From contig NC_133653.1 of assembly GCF_009905375.1 (NCBI RefSeq), forward strand, positions 66,685,414 through 66,749,413: a stretch of 64,000 nt of DNA, written 5' to 3'. The translations under genes were made by a program, and so were the position numbers. The notes beneath the pieces are model-generated. The model worked only from the letters and a program-made list of their open reading frames with translations. It was not told the origin of the DNA and did not search any database. How positions within the stretch are numbered: the first letter of the stretch is position 1; the number at the start of each line of letters is the position of its first letter. Origin of the DNA: Apium graveolens (Eukaryota; Streptophyta; Magnoliopsida; Apiales; Apiaceae). This document shows positions 8,344 to 20,503 of the stretch, one piece after another.

Positions 8344-11045
8344 TCTGGCACCCTCCAAATCCGGGGTCTAGATTTGGGGGTCACTAGCCAATAAACCATA
8401 ATAAAATAATCACAGCGGAATAATATAATAAATAGGGCCCCTTACATGCAACTGGATCGATCACATGTTATAGTACAGAATAGGCACTAATACAAACCAA
8501 CTGTTATTACAAACCATAAGTCTAATTAGTTTTACAAATTATTCAAAATTTTATTACAAACCTCTAGACTAGTTAAGCGTCCCAAACTGTCTATCTGGAA
8601 AACACACTAAACTATCTACAAGCACACAACCTCTAGTTAGACCTGGAACTTAAGCTTGCCCTGGCCTAGCTGAAAGAATCAGGATATGAAACAAGTATGA
8701 GTGAAAAAAAATGCTCAGCAAGCACTAAATAGTTTATGATTTAGAACAATAACGATAATATATCTGATGAAAAAAACCAAACCACAATACCGGAACAGTA
8801 TCATAAACTGATATATATATTTGATAATAAACAACATTTGCAATATATTTTGTTCTGGGATTGGAATCCTCGAACGACGGTGTGTTGCCGCCGGTGATCA
8901 GCCGCGGAGCAACACCGGTATGCCATAGCATATCCAACTAAGCAAAAGGTACCCAAGGCACATATCGGCCTAGCAAGGTGTTATATCCTGTATAACACAT
9001 AGCTCACACTGGACCGCCGCCACGACCTCTTACGCAACCAGCCAACCCATAAAAACAATTTTCCATCAAAGGAGTCGAATCAAATGACATCTTTAACTAC
9101 ATAACTCCCCATTTCTCATGGTCCGGAGTTATCTCAACAACTAATGGCAAAATAACCAGAACAATTAGTTATTCGCTAATTTCAATTCAAAGCTTCACTA
9201 TATAGAGTAACTTATAGCGAAATGTAAAAACATTTAACTATTCTGAACTTAGAATAATAGAAAAATTGAAAGAATAAAATTCGGAGTCAATATCACTTGA
9301 ATGATAAATGAAGATATAAATATTTGCATAATATGATTTGAAATAAATGTCACTTGAACGATAAGTGAAGTTAGGGTAATTGCCTGGTATGCTTGATAAT
9401 CTCTTACTCTAACTTTGCCTATAGGTGTTGGCTACTATCTCCATCTAACATTTAACCACACTCCTTGCTACTTGATTCTATAAACAAAAGGACTATCTTA
9501 ATTGACGAAACCAAACTCAATCGACGTAACTATACGTCTTGACATCTACCCGATCGTTTATAACTACTCAAGGCATTTTAAAACTGTAAACATATAGCAT
9601 GCATATCATATAGCACGTAATCATGGTATTCGTATAACACGCAATCACATAATTCAAGTAATACATAAGTCAGAATAATAAAAGATATGTCTCAGTGCAT
9701 TTAGAATGAAAATCAGGTCAATAATAATATTTACCGATCAGATACCGACTCAAACTGATACACAAAGTAATAGTCATAAGCGCAATATTTTTCTGAGTCT
9801 GTACGCGTTCGTTTCGGTTTAATTATTATGAATAAAATAAGAAATAAATGGAAATAAATCAATTAATAATAATATTAATTGTTTTTTAAATACCAAAATA
9901 TAATTTTTAAAAGTCTAAAAATAATTTTTATGAATTATTTGAATTAATTATAAATAATTTACATTTATTTAACTATTTATAAATAAAATTAATTAATTAA
10001 TTATTTTTTAATCAATTAATTAAATTCATAAATAATTAACTAAAATTAATTATAAATACTTAAATCAAATTGTATTTTTGAAAATAATTAAAGAAAATAA
10101 TTTTAGGAATCTAAAATAATTAAGAAAATAATTTTTAGAATTTTAAAAATATAAGTAAACGATTTTTAAAAATGAGTTTTAGAAATAAAAATGATTTTTG
10201 AAAAAAGAAAACTGCACAAAAAGGTTTTTGAAAAGGGAATTGGGGTAATTCAGATTCAATGCGGGTCAGGAAAACGGGTTAAACCGGGTCGTTCATGACC
10301 CGTCTGGGTCGGGCATGCACACAGCGGATTCTGGGATTAAACCCAGTTTCCGGTGGTTCTAGCCGGTCTCCGGCGAGCCCCGAACCTCTCCGAAATACTC
10401 CCCTTTCCTCCTGATTTCAGTCCGATATTAACATAAAGCATCTCAGCATTACAACCATAACAATAACCATAAGAATCAGTCATCGAAGCTAGAATTCCGT
10501 TCATAACTCCATTAAAGCCGGTGGCTATGAACACCAATTCCGGCGAATCTCTAATTCCTTCGTTTCTTAACTTAAACCAACAATCCATATATGAATTTAA
10601 AGCTGAGAAAATTTATAATCCAATAATCATATCATTGACTTCTAAAAATCATCATCAAAAACAAAATATTCATTTGAAGAACAGGGCCGAATTCGGCCAT
10701 ATCAAAAACGTCACCTACTATATACAAATCGTATACCAAAACGATCCTCATGCTTTCTATAATCTAAAATTATCGATTATACTAACAAACAATGAATCAG
10801 GATCCCAGAAATCAAAGAACAAATGAAGAACACATAAGTCGAACTCGACCTATGGCTCCTGGTACTCGATTAATACAAATAAATATGCAAAATCATTCCA
10901 AATCAAATAAGGAAGCTTATGGAATCATCAAAATACTCAACCAATCACGAAATTAGAAGTCCCGGTTTTCGTCGATTCCGACGAATACGGAATAATCAGA
11001 ATATCGAACCTTAGTTCGTGACCTTGGTACCAAAATGATCGGAAA
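8344..11045 (-). mobile_element. 3' LTR of element D, first part
   Basis: Closely similar to the right LTR from 29987 onward. It ends at 11045, where element B was inserted; its final GGAAA (11041-11045) is the TSD of B. It contains long AATTAATT-type runs (about 9830-10150) and GC-rich inverted motifs (CGGGTC...GACCCG, about 10280-10300). Open frames such as 10337-10588 are present in both LTR copies only because the LTRs are duplicates; no domain is visible. Confidence 0.85.
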
Positions 11046-14000
11046 TGTTATGACCGACATTTTATGTAATATTATTTGTGGATTGGGTATAATATTAAAG
11101 TCGAATGAAAATATATTCAATGATTGTACGCTAGTATGAGTGAAAATTTCTGCATTATAAATTTGCTTTGTGTAGTATATGATTTTTCAAAGCAAGAGTT
11201 TATTTAATTTCTTTATTTTTGATTTATAAGGAATATTCTAAGCTTTGGAAAAATTTTCTTTTAAAAGGTATTTTGTTCACAAATTTTGAAAATGATTTTA
11301 TAAAGTCTCTAAAAATCTAAGTTATTTTATGATATAAATTTTATAATTTTTGAACTTGTATTTTATTTTATAAAAATAAATCTTTATAAATTTTATTTGT
11401 TATAATTAGCAAATTACGTGGCTACCCTTGTATGCAAATACTCTTCCAATTCAACTTAGGGGCAAGGAAGACATTTCCAACCCCACTTACTTCTATTCTA
11501 CTAACCAAATTACCCCTTTACCCTTGCATGCAAATCTACCTAACTATATTGGAAGGTTACTCTTGTAAAATCTCAAATCCACTCACTTTTGGCCAAATAA
11601 AAACCAAACTAACATGATTATTACTCCACATTCACCCCACCATTTCCACACTCCTCCTTTCCTCCCCCCTCCTCTCGGTTTTTCCCCCTCCCTTTTCGAC
11701 AATTCCCAAAAACCGAGCCCCCATCCCCTTCTTTCTTCATTTCTCAATCAAATAATCATCCTATTATCAAGTAATCCTACTCCCTACATGTTGTTCTTGT
11801 ATATCTGAAGAGTGTAGAGTAGAAAAACTTATGTGTTGACCTTGCATGGTGGTGTTTTGTTAAAACTCCAAGTGAATATCTTTGATTCTTGTGAATTCAA
11901 GGCTTTCACCATGAGTTATAGTAGCAAAGGGTTGAGAATGGCTAGACATGAGTATGCTACACTCATGCAATTGTTGTTTTTACCCTAATCCATTCGGCCA
12001 TGACTTGATAGGAGCCGAATGGATGGTGTTTTGGTTGTCATGTTCCACTTTGTGTGTTTTTGTGATGATAACATGAAAATCTTAGTGAAGTCTTGATAAA
12101 ACTCCTTGCATGCTAAGTGATCATCTAGGTATATCTTATGCTAGGCTTGCATGTCAATTTTATGATAGAACATGTGTAGAAAATATGTTGTTTTGGTTTG
12201 AAAAACCCGAAGGCATGCATGCATGTGGATCTCTATTAGAATGTTGTAAGATTTTGATCATTTGGAAAGATTTTGTTAGTGAGCCTTAATTTCAGTAGGA
12301 ATAATGTGTTAATATTGATTTATGCTTCTTGTTGCATGGTAATAATTCGTGGATATCTTTTATAAAAATATATATCTTGTTGTTTCAAAAGCATGAAGAT
12401 TTGTGATTTGTGAAGTGTAGTCTCTTTTGTTTTGCCATAATTGTACCTTAGGTAAGGATGATCTCACCAAGGTTATTTTGAGAAAAAGGGAGTTAGTTCA
12501 GTAGAATACCATGTATAAGTCTTGGTTTAAGTATTTAGTTGTTGTTAGTTGGGTTTGTCAAGTCAAAACCTTGGAAAATGAGAGTTATAGTTTCTGCAGA
12601 AAAATCAGTATAGCACCCTGAGGTTTAGAGTGAGTTTTGACCATGTCATTGGTGTGCACTTTGAGGCCCAAGCTACCAGAAGTTATTATTGGGAGTATAT
12701 AAAAGGTTTTAGGAGTTGGTTGGAGGTTTGCATGTCATTTGGTTAGGTGCACAAGTAGGATCACAAAATCTGTCCAGCAGGGGACAGTTTTGTTGCAACT
12801 TGGAAATATGGAGATTTGACCATGTCATGGGTAGGCCCTCATTAGGCCCAATTGGGACTTAGTTAGAGGGAGTGTCAGAGAAGTTTTTCCAACCATAGTT
12901 CATAGGATATGAGTTAGAACCATGTGTCACAAGTTAATTCAAGTCAGGGCATTTTCTGCCCAGAAAAACAGGGAAACCTTGGACTTTTAGCTTAGGCCCA
13001 AGAAGGCCCAAGCCAGGCCCTTGAGCCACAACAAGTTTGTGAGATGCCCTTAGGTCAGTAGAGTCTTGTGTAAAAGTTTTGAAGGAAAACTTGTAGTTTA
13101 AGAGTGTCTAATATACTCAAGAAACCATAGTTATCATTCTGAAATTTGCACCAGTGAGCACTATCACTTATCACATAGTTTTAGAACATTTAGAAGTGAG
13201 TATTAGGTCGACCACCATAGTTGTAAGATAGTATAAGGTCAGTAGAGCAAAAGGCACAAGTGAGGGTCAATAGGTTTTGGATAATTTAGGAAAGGCACAT
13301 CGAGTTAGGAAGCCGAAATTAGAAGACCTTGTCTAGTTTAGCGACCAAGTGACTTAAGTTGTGAGTCGAGATCATCCAAGCCTAGTGTTGCATTATGGTA
13401 TATATGGTGTTATTTGGTGTTAATATATGATATGTGAATATGTGGCTATGTGTGTGCAATTGTAATTTAAAAGTGAATATAAATTAAGTGCATATAGGCC
13501 TAAGTGCCATCCGTGTTTAATTTCGAGTTGTAAATAGGTTAAGTTGGTGAGAATATATTATAATGAGGATTATTATTATTTATGTAGGATCTCGAGACGA
13601 GGAAAAACTTGCCATAAAAGTCGAGTGAAGCTCCAGTTGTTGCTCCTACCAGTCAGACCAGACCAGCCTATCTCAAGGCAAGTGATTCAACTTGACCTTC
13701 GTATTTACTACAAATAGTTCTTATATATTGATGCAATTATCCTGAGTCATTTTGATATATTTAAATCAAGCGTATCTTTTGTTTATCTTTGAGTTACAAA
13801 GAGATGCCATGAACCCTCGAGTACGTATTGCAAGTAGTTCAAAAGTCTTTCATGATAGTTTAATGCCATGATAAAATGAAGAGTTGATATATTACTTGAT
13901 GGATCCTCTTGATTAACATGTTGATGTTTCCTAAGTATTAATATCTCATCCTGATACTTGAACCCCTATAGAACCTTACTTTGAATTCTGATAGTCAGAT

Positions 14001-15050
14001 ACTTACCAGCTTGATTCCTCATTGATTGATACCCTCTTTCTTATCCTAAAGCTTGACAATTCTGATATGTCCTGAGTTAAAGATCATTCTTCATACCTTA
14101 AACCCTTAGTATTCATAAAGCTTACCTTCTTGATGATCCAGCACTTGAACCTTGATGAGAAACCATTGCTTTGAGCCCAAATTGGCATTACCCTTCATAT
14201 TATCCATTAGCCTCACTAAATCCTCTTGTTCAATCTTTGCTATATGAAAACCATTCAATTACTTGAATAGAGAATAGTTTTGTGAATCATGGCTCTGAAG
14301 TTAGCACCAATTCCCCGTATTTCGAGTTGATCTATAATCCTTTGATAAAGTTGTTTACTGCAAAAAGAGATTTTGTCATATTTCGGCATCAGTTTTTGAA
14401 ATAAATAAAATATGGGTTTTCAGTCCCAAAGGGGGATAAATGTTTTCTTGAATGGTGGATCTGGACTGAGACGCGAGTCCTTTCCGCACTTATATTAGGC
14501 TTAAAAGTTGCCTAGGGATTCCCAATAATGTTTTAGAACCCAGCGAGGTTCGGGATTACTTCGCGGCTGATCACCGGCTGTAATCCGTAGCGTCATAAAA
14601 TGATTTTGATTAAGACATGATTTTAAAATTGTTTTGATGCAAGCAAAATGATGCCATCTCACATAGTGTTTATCTCTCATTACCTTTGGTTATGTCTTTC
14701 CATTATCATTCTTAAAAGTATATCTCAATTTATGTTTTGTGTCGTACTTTAGCACTTGTTGAGCATTTGGCTCACTTCTTGCTTTACCCTTATATTACAG
14801 CTAGCAGCTATGGTTAGATTCAAGCAGACTGCCCGTAAGACATGTGATGTTGATGCTTATGTTCGAGCTCGGGTAGAATAAGTAATAATAGTTGTGTGAG
14901 GACTCGGTATTTGTAATCAGATGTAATAGTTGGTAGTGTTGTGCTGTTCCAAACCCTAAACTGTAAGATCTTGGATTTTGGGTTGTGTATTCTTCATTAA
15001 AAAAATGTAATAGCTATATTTATTTTGCTGTTTAAGTTGGGGGTGTGACA
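11046..15050 (+). mobile_element. 5' LTR of element B
   Basis: TGTTATGACCGACATTTT ... GGGGGTGTGACA. Very long for an LTR, as is common in the Tekay lineage. A TATA candidate (GTATATAAAAGG) is at about 12696-12707. Near the 3' end there is a GCACTTGTTGAGC motif followed by a pyrimidine-rich stretch ending TATATTACAG at 14800, which resembles an intron end. Short open frames at 11432-11808 recur in the other LTR and show no domain. Confidence 0.93.
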
Positions 15051-15055
15051 GGTTT

Positions 15056-15067
15056 TGGTATCAGAGC
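15056..15067 (+). other. Primer binding site of element B
   Basis: Exact TGGTATCAGAGC, five bases after the LTR end, complementary to initiator tRNA-Met. Confidence 0.93.
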
Positions 15068-15241
15068 TACGGTTTAGAGTCCCTGGACAGCCCAAATAGG
15101 TTATAGGATTTGTCTGTAGGTTATAGATATTATGCGAGAGAGTAGGTTAAGTAAATTATTATTAATACTCCTCTTATTGGTTGTCAGCAAAGGGCGCATT
15201 CCTCATCATCCTCTGGGTCAGACGACACTATTGCTTTCTCC

Positions 15242-15544
15242 GTGTATGCTGAGTTGAGGCGCGAGTTCGACATGCTTCAGGGCAAGTACGACCGACTGAT
15301 AGACCGACTGAAGAACGTGTATCCGGACAGCCGAAACTACGAAGGGAAGCCCAAGGAGCAGATGACTGCGAGACTTGAGACCTTGGTTCAGTACGTCAAC
15401 ACTAAGCTTGAGGAAATGCCAGCACACCGGGACCGTACCAGCCAGTATGTCATTTAGATGGTGGCGGATGAGCTCCAGAGCATTGTGAAGACGCTTCGAG
15501 AGGAAAAGACTACCAAGCCCCGTTCAAATGGAGTGGAGCCTTAG
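15242..15544 (+). pseudogene. Small leader ORF between PBS and gag, unknown function
   Basis: An open frame with charged, helical-looking sequence (ELRREFDMLQGKYDRLIDRL, then TARLETLVQYVNTKLEEM) runs to a TAG at 15455-15457. It continues in frame to the stop at 15542-15544 (MVADELQSIVKTLREE...), so the first TAG is probably a mutated Gln codon. No ATG opens it: the frame is open upstream to about 15180, where a splice-acceptor-like TTGTCAG ends at 15187. It could therefore be the second exon of a spliced leader product, or start at a non-ATG codon. The product would be about 100-120 residues, probably coiled coil. I recognise no family. Confidence 0.45.
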
Positions 15545-15855
15545 TTCTTTCCATTTACCCTTCATGTTGTTGTACTATCAGACTCTATGGAATCCCCAGT
15601 TGTCTCCGTTTTTCCTTTAAATAAGCCTGTTATTCCTAGAATCAGACTATATCCCAATCTTATGTAATGTGACCTTTAAAATTTCAATAATTATGTGCTA
15701 TTGTTCCATTTGCTCTCAACTGTTATTTTATGTTTTTATCATCATATCTGCTTAATTTGGAAACTTGACCCCATATGAAAATGAGAATGCCATGCGATAC
15801 CCTCGAATCATTCTATCATTCATATCTGTTTTGACACAACTCTTATTTCAGGATC

Positions 15856-18800
15856 ATGCCTCCCAAAAAGAAGAACCCAACAACCACCTTCACCACAGAC
15901 CCAAATATTCTTCGACTACTGGAAACCTTGCAACAGCAAACCAATGTTATAGCTCAACAACAACTAACTCTTCAACAACGAATTGAGAACCAAGATAACT
16001 GTGAGCCACACCAACCACCTGAACCACCAGTACCACCTAGACAAATTGTCACTTTCAAAGCTTTTCAGAATGTGAATCCACCTGTATTTCATGATACCAC
16101 TGATCCAGTGATAGCTAACACATGGATCAAGGAGATGGAAAGGGCTTTTGAGTTGGTACAGTTAGGAGATGATTAGAAGACGCCGTATGCTACATACTTC
16201 TTGAAGGGAGAAGTTATCTATTGGTGGGAATCAGTAAAGGCTATGGAAGTCACTCAGCAGGTTTCTTGGGAGAGATTTAAAAAGTTATTTATGGACAAGT
16301 ATTACCCTAAGTACATGCAGAATCAGATGGAGCTAAAATTTCTGGAGTTGAAGCAAGGGAATATGACTGTATTGGAGTATGAGAAGAAGTTCACTGAGAT
16401 GTCAAGGTTTGTGACAAAGTATACCAGCACTGAGGAGGAAAAAGCAAAGAAATTTCAGCAAGGATTGGAGCCTTGGATCAGAGATAGGGTGGCTATGTTT
16501 GAGCTTGAAACTTATGCGGGAGTAGTACAGAAAGCTGCTCTGACTGAGAATAATGGGATGCAGTCAAGGAAAGAGAGGGATAACAAGAAGAGGAAGGTTC
16601 CATTTTATGGAGAAAAGTCTGAAGCTGGAAGTTCGCAAGATCGGAATGTAAAGAGGATTGGTTTTCAGAAGGGCGGAAATTTTCAAAAGAAGGGAAATTT
16701 GGGTAAAAGGCAAGAATCAAAAGGAAACAACCAGGCAAGCCAAGGGCAAGTTGGAGAAAACAGGTTCCAGAGACCGGAATGCAAGCACTGTGGAAGAAGG
16801 CACCCCGGAGTATGCAATAAGCTGAGTATGACCTGTTATAGGTGCAATCAGAAGGGACATTTGGCAAATGAGTGCAAGATGCCGAAGCCAGGAGTTACGT
16901 GCTACAAATATGGGAAGACTGGACACATGGCTAAGGAGTGTAAGGCAACAGGACCAGTCAAAGCTCTGATGAACGTGGCGAGTACCAGTGCAAGCGTGCC
17001 AGCTGAGGTATTGGCATTACCTCCACCACCCGCACCAACCCCGCAAGCAACAGCAAGGACATTTGATCTAAAGATGAAAGATGCTGTTCAGAATTCTGAG
17101 GTGATAGCAGGTACACTTTTACTCAATAATGTCAAAGCTAAAGTATTGATTGATTTGGGAGCAACAAGATCTTTCATATCAGAATCTTTTGTTGATAAGC
17201 TCCAATGTGATAAAATGGTTATGAGTGAGGTAGTAAATGTGGTAATTGTGAACCAAGAGAAGATTCCTGTGAATCAATTTTGTCCAAGGTGTGAGATCGA
17301 TATTTCGGGATATAAGTTTTCAGCCGACTTGATACTCTTCAAGTTGGTGGAGTTTGACATAATTTTAGGAATGGATTGGTTAGGAGAGAATAGCGCTCAG
17401 ATAAATTGTAAGACCAAGAGAGTGTATTTAAAGACGAAGAGTGGAGAGAAGGTAGTATTTAAGGGGCAGAGGCAAGAGCAACTATTTCTTACAATCGTTC
17501 AGGCTAAGAAGTTGCTTAGAAAAGGTTGTGAGTCGTTCCTAGCATATGTAGTGGATTCAGAGAGAGGCAGCCTCAGCATGGAAGATATTCCTGTAGTTAG
17601 TGAGTTCCCCGATGTGTTTCCTGATGAACTACCAGGCTTACCACCAGATCGACAAATTGAGTTCGAGATCAACCTTGCTCCAGGCACGGAACCAGTTTCA
17701 AAGGCCCCATATAGGATGGCACCAGCAGAAATGAAAGAGTTGGCGAGCCAGCTACAAGAATTATTGGATAAAGGAGTGATACGACCAAGTACGTCGCCAT
17801 GGGGAGCACCTATTCTGTTTGTAAAGAAGAAAGATGGGAGTATGCGTCTATGCATAGATTACCGGGAGCTGAATAAGGTGACGATCAAGAACCGTTACCC
17901 GCTACCAAGGATAGATGACCTTTTTGATCAGTTGAAGGGAGCAAAATGCTTTTCGAAGATTGATTTAAGATCGGGATACCATCAATTAAAGATCAAAGAA
18001 GAAGATATTCCTAAGACCGCATTCAGGACCAGATATGGGCATTATGAGTTCCTAGTAATGCCGTTTGGATTGACCAACGCTCCGGCCGCATTTATGGATC
18101 TGATGAATCGGGTATTTAAGAAGTATTTGGACAAATTTGTCGTGGTATTCATTGATGACATCCTTATTTATTCTAAGTCAGAAGAAGAACATAAGCAGCA
18201 CCTCTGGATAGCATTGGAGATACTCCGACAAGAGAAGTTGTATGCCAAGTTCACCAAATGTGAGTTTTGGTTAAAGGAAGTTCAATTTTTGGGGCATGTT
18301 ATTGGAAATGAGGGAGTTAAAGTGGATCCGGCAAAGATTGAGGCAGTTATGAGTTGGGAGAGGCCAAAGACTCCTACGGAAGTGCGAAGTTTTCTAGGAT
18401 TGGCCGGATACTATAGAAGATTCGTCAAGGATTTCTCGAAAATCGCCACGCCATTGACCAAGTTAACCAGAAAGAATCAAAAGTTTGAATGGAGTGCAGA
18501 ATGTGAAGATAGCTTTCAAGAATTAAAGCAGAAGTTGGTAACAGCTCCGGTGTTGGTACTTCCAGATGATCAAGGGAATTTTGTAATATTCAGCGACGCT
18601 TCACATAAGGGTTTGGGTTGTGTGTTGATGCAACACAGTAAAGTGATCGCATATGCGTCAAGACAGTTGAAGCCGCATGAGTTAAAGTACCCGACGTATG
18701 ACTTTGAACTAGCCGCCATAGTGTTCGCACTCAAGATCTGGAGACATTACCTCTATGGAGAGAAGTGTGAAATCTACACGGATCACAAGAGTTTAAAGTA

Positions 18801-20469
18801 CATTTTTACTCAGAAAGAGCTCAATATAAGGCAGAGGAGATGGCTGGAACTGATCAAGGACTATGACTGCTCGATAAATTACCATCCTGGAAAGGCGAAC
18901 GTAGTGGCCGATGCTCTGAGTAGGAAGGAGAGATTGAATATGATGATAACATCAAAAGAGTTAACTGGAGAAATCAAAAAATTGGAATTGGAACTTTGTG
19001 CTTATGGAAAAGTTGAGGAAGTTTGTCGTGCGATGACCTTTCAGCCAACACTAGTGGAAAAGATAAAGAAGTGTCAAGAGGAAGTAATGGAAAAAGAGAA
19101 GAAACAGTTATCTGGAGAGGAGATTAATACTCAAAGGGATGAGCAAGGGATACTAAGGTTTTCATCCAGAATATGGATTCCCCATGTACCTGAATTAAAG
19201 AATGAGATCCTCCATGAAGCCCACAATTCGAAATTTTCAATCCATCCGGGAAGCACCAAGATGTATCGAGACTTAAAGAAGAACTTTTGGTGGCCAAATA
19301 TGAAGCGAGACGTGGCAGAATGGGTTGCAAAGTGCTATACTTGTCAGAAAGTAAAGGCAGAACATCAACGACCAAGCGGATTAATTCAGCCCCTGAAGAT
19401 TCCAGAATGGAAATGGGAAAATATCGCTATGGACTTTATAGTAGGACTACCGCGAACGAAATCCGGAAATGACGCAATATGGGTTATAGTTGATCGTCTT
19501 ACGAAGTCGGCGCATTTCCTTCCAATAAACGAGAAGTCGTCATTGGACAAGTTGGTTCATTTGTATATGCGCGAAATCGTACTAAGGCATGGAGTACCCG
19601 TATCAATAGTTTCAGACAGAGATCCCCGATTTAACTCGAGATTCTGGAAGCAATTTCAGGAATGTCTTGGCACAAAGTTGAATATGAGCACGGCGTACCA
19701 CCCGCAGACTGATGGCCAAAGTGAAAGGACAATTCAAACAATTAAAGATATGTTGCGCAGTTGTGCAATCGATTTTGCAGGAAGTTGGGACGACCATTTG
19801 CCGTTGATTGAATTCTCTTACAACAACATCTATCATTCCAGTATCGGCATGCCACCATACGAAGCTTTATACGGGCGAAAATGTAGATCACCAACAAGTT
19901 GGGATGAAGTAGGAGAAGGAAGAATTCTCGGCTCGGATTTGGTACGACAGTTGCATGACTCGGTCAAGTTAATTCAGAAAAGGTTGCTTGCTGCTCAAGA
20001 TAGACAGAGGAAGTATGCGGATCCAGCGCGTAAGGACGTTCAATTCCAAATTGGCGAAGCTGTGTTGCTGAAGGTGTCACCTAGAAAAGGGTTGATAAGA
20101 TTTGGCAAGAAAGGGAAGTTAGCACCTAGATACATAGGTCCTTTTGAGATTTTGAGTCAAGTGGGAAAGGTGGACTACGAGTTGGCCTTACCACCTCAGT
20201 ATCGGCATGTGCATAATGTGTTCCATGTGTCATTACTTAAGAAGTACAATCCTGACGCTAGCCATGTGATAGAATATGAACCTGTAGAAATTCAGGCAGA
20301 CCTGTCATTTATGGAGCAACCGGTTAAAATACTCGACTGGTAAGTAAAGAGTCTTAGAAATAAGTCAGTAAAGTTAGTAAAAGTGCTTTGGAGGAACCCT
20401 AAGGTCGAAGAGTCGACTTGGGAGTTAGAGTCTGATATGCGTTCCCGGCATCCTCATCTTTTCTCTTAG
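15856..20469 (+). pseudogene. Element B gag-pol polyprotein (two internal stops)
   Basis: One continuous frame of 1537 codons from ATG 15856 (MPPKKKNPTTTF) to TAG 20467-20469. In order: gag core (codons about 60-190, [23 protein letters not shown]), zinc knuckle [14 protein letters not shown] at about codon 327 and a decayed second knuckle [14 protein letters not shown]; aspartic protease with [10 protein letters not shown] at codon 433 (DSGAT expected); reverse transcriptase with FIDD at codons 765-768; RNase H with YTDHKS near 974; integrase zinc finger (about 1123-1163) and D1193, D1254, E1290 (D-35-E spacing); and a chromodomain-like tail (VKVLWRNPKVEESTWELE). Defects: TAG at 16174-16176, TAA at 20341-20343, and DSG changed to DLG. 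A splice-acceptor-like CTTATTTCAG lies just before the ATG. Confidence 0.95.
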
Positions 20470-20490
20470 ATTCTGGGGACAGAATCCCTT

Positions 20491-20503
20491 AAAGGGGAGA
20501 GGA
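20491..20503 (+). other. Polypurine tract of element B
   Basis: AAAGGGGAGAGGA directly before the 3' LTR start (TGTTACGACC at 20504). Confidence 0.9.

Noticed and set aside
10337..10588. 83-codon frame in the D LTR, also found at 32578-32829
   Set aside because: It recurs only because both LTRs are copies of the same sequence; the B insertion and other LTR changes show no codon-level constraint and no domain is visible.
15218..15427. Minus-strand frame over the leader of B
   Set aside because: Shadow of the plus-strand leader ORF; no PBS-relative logic or motif supports it.
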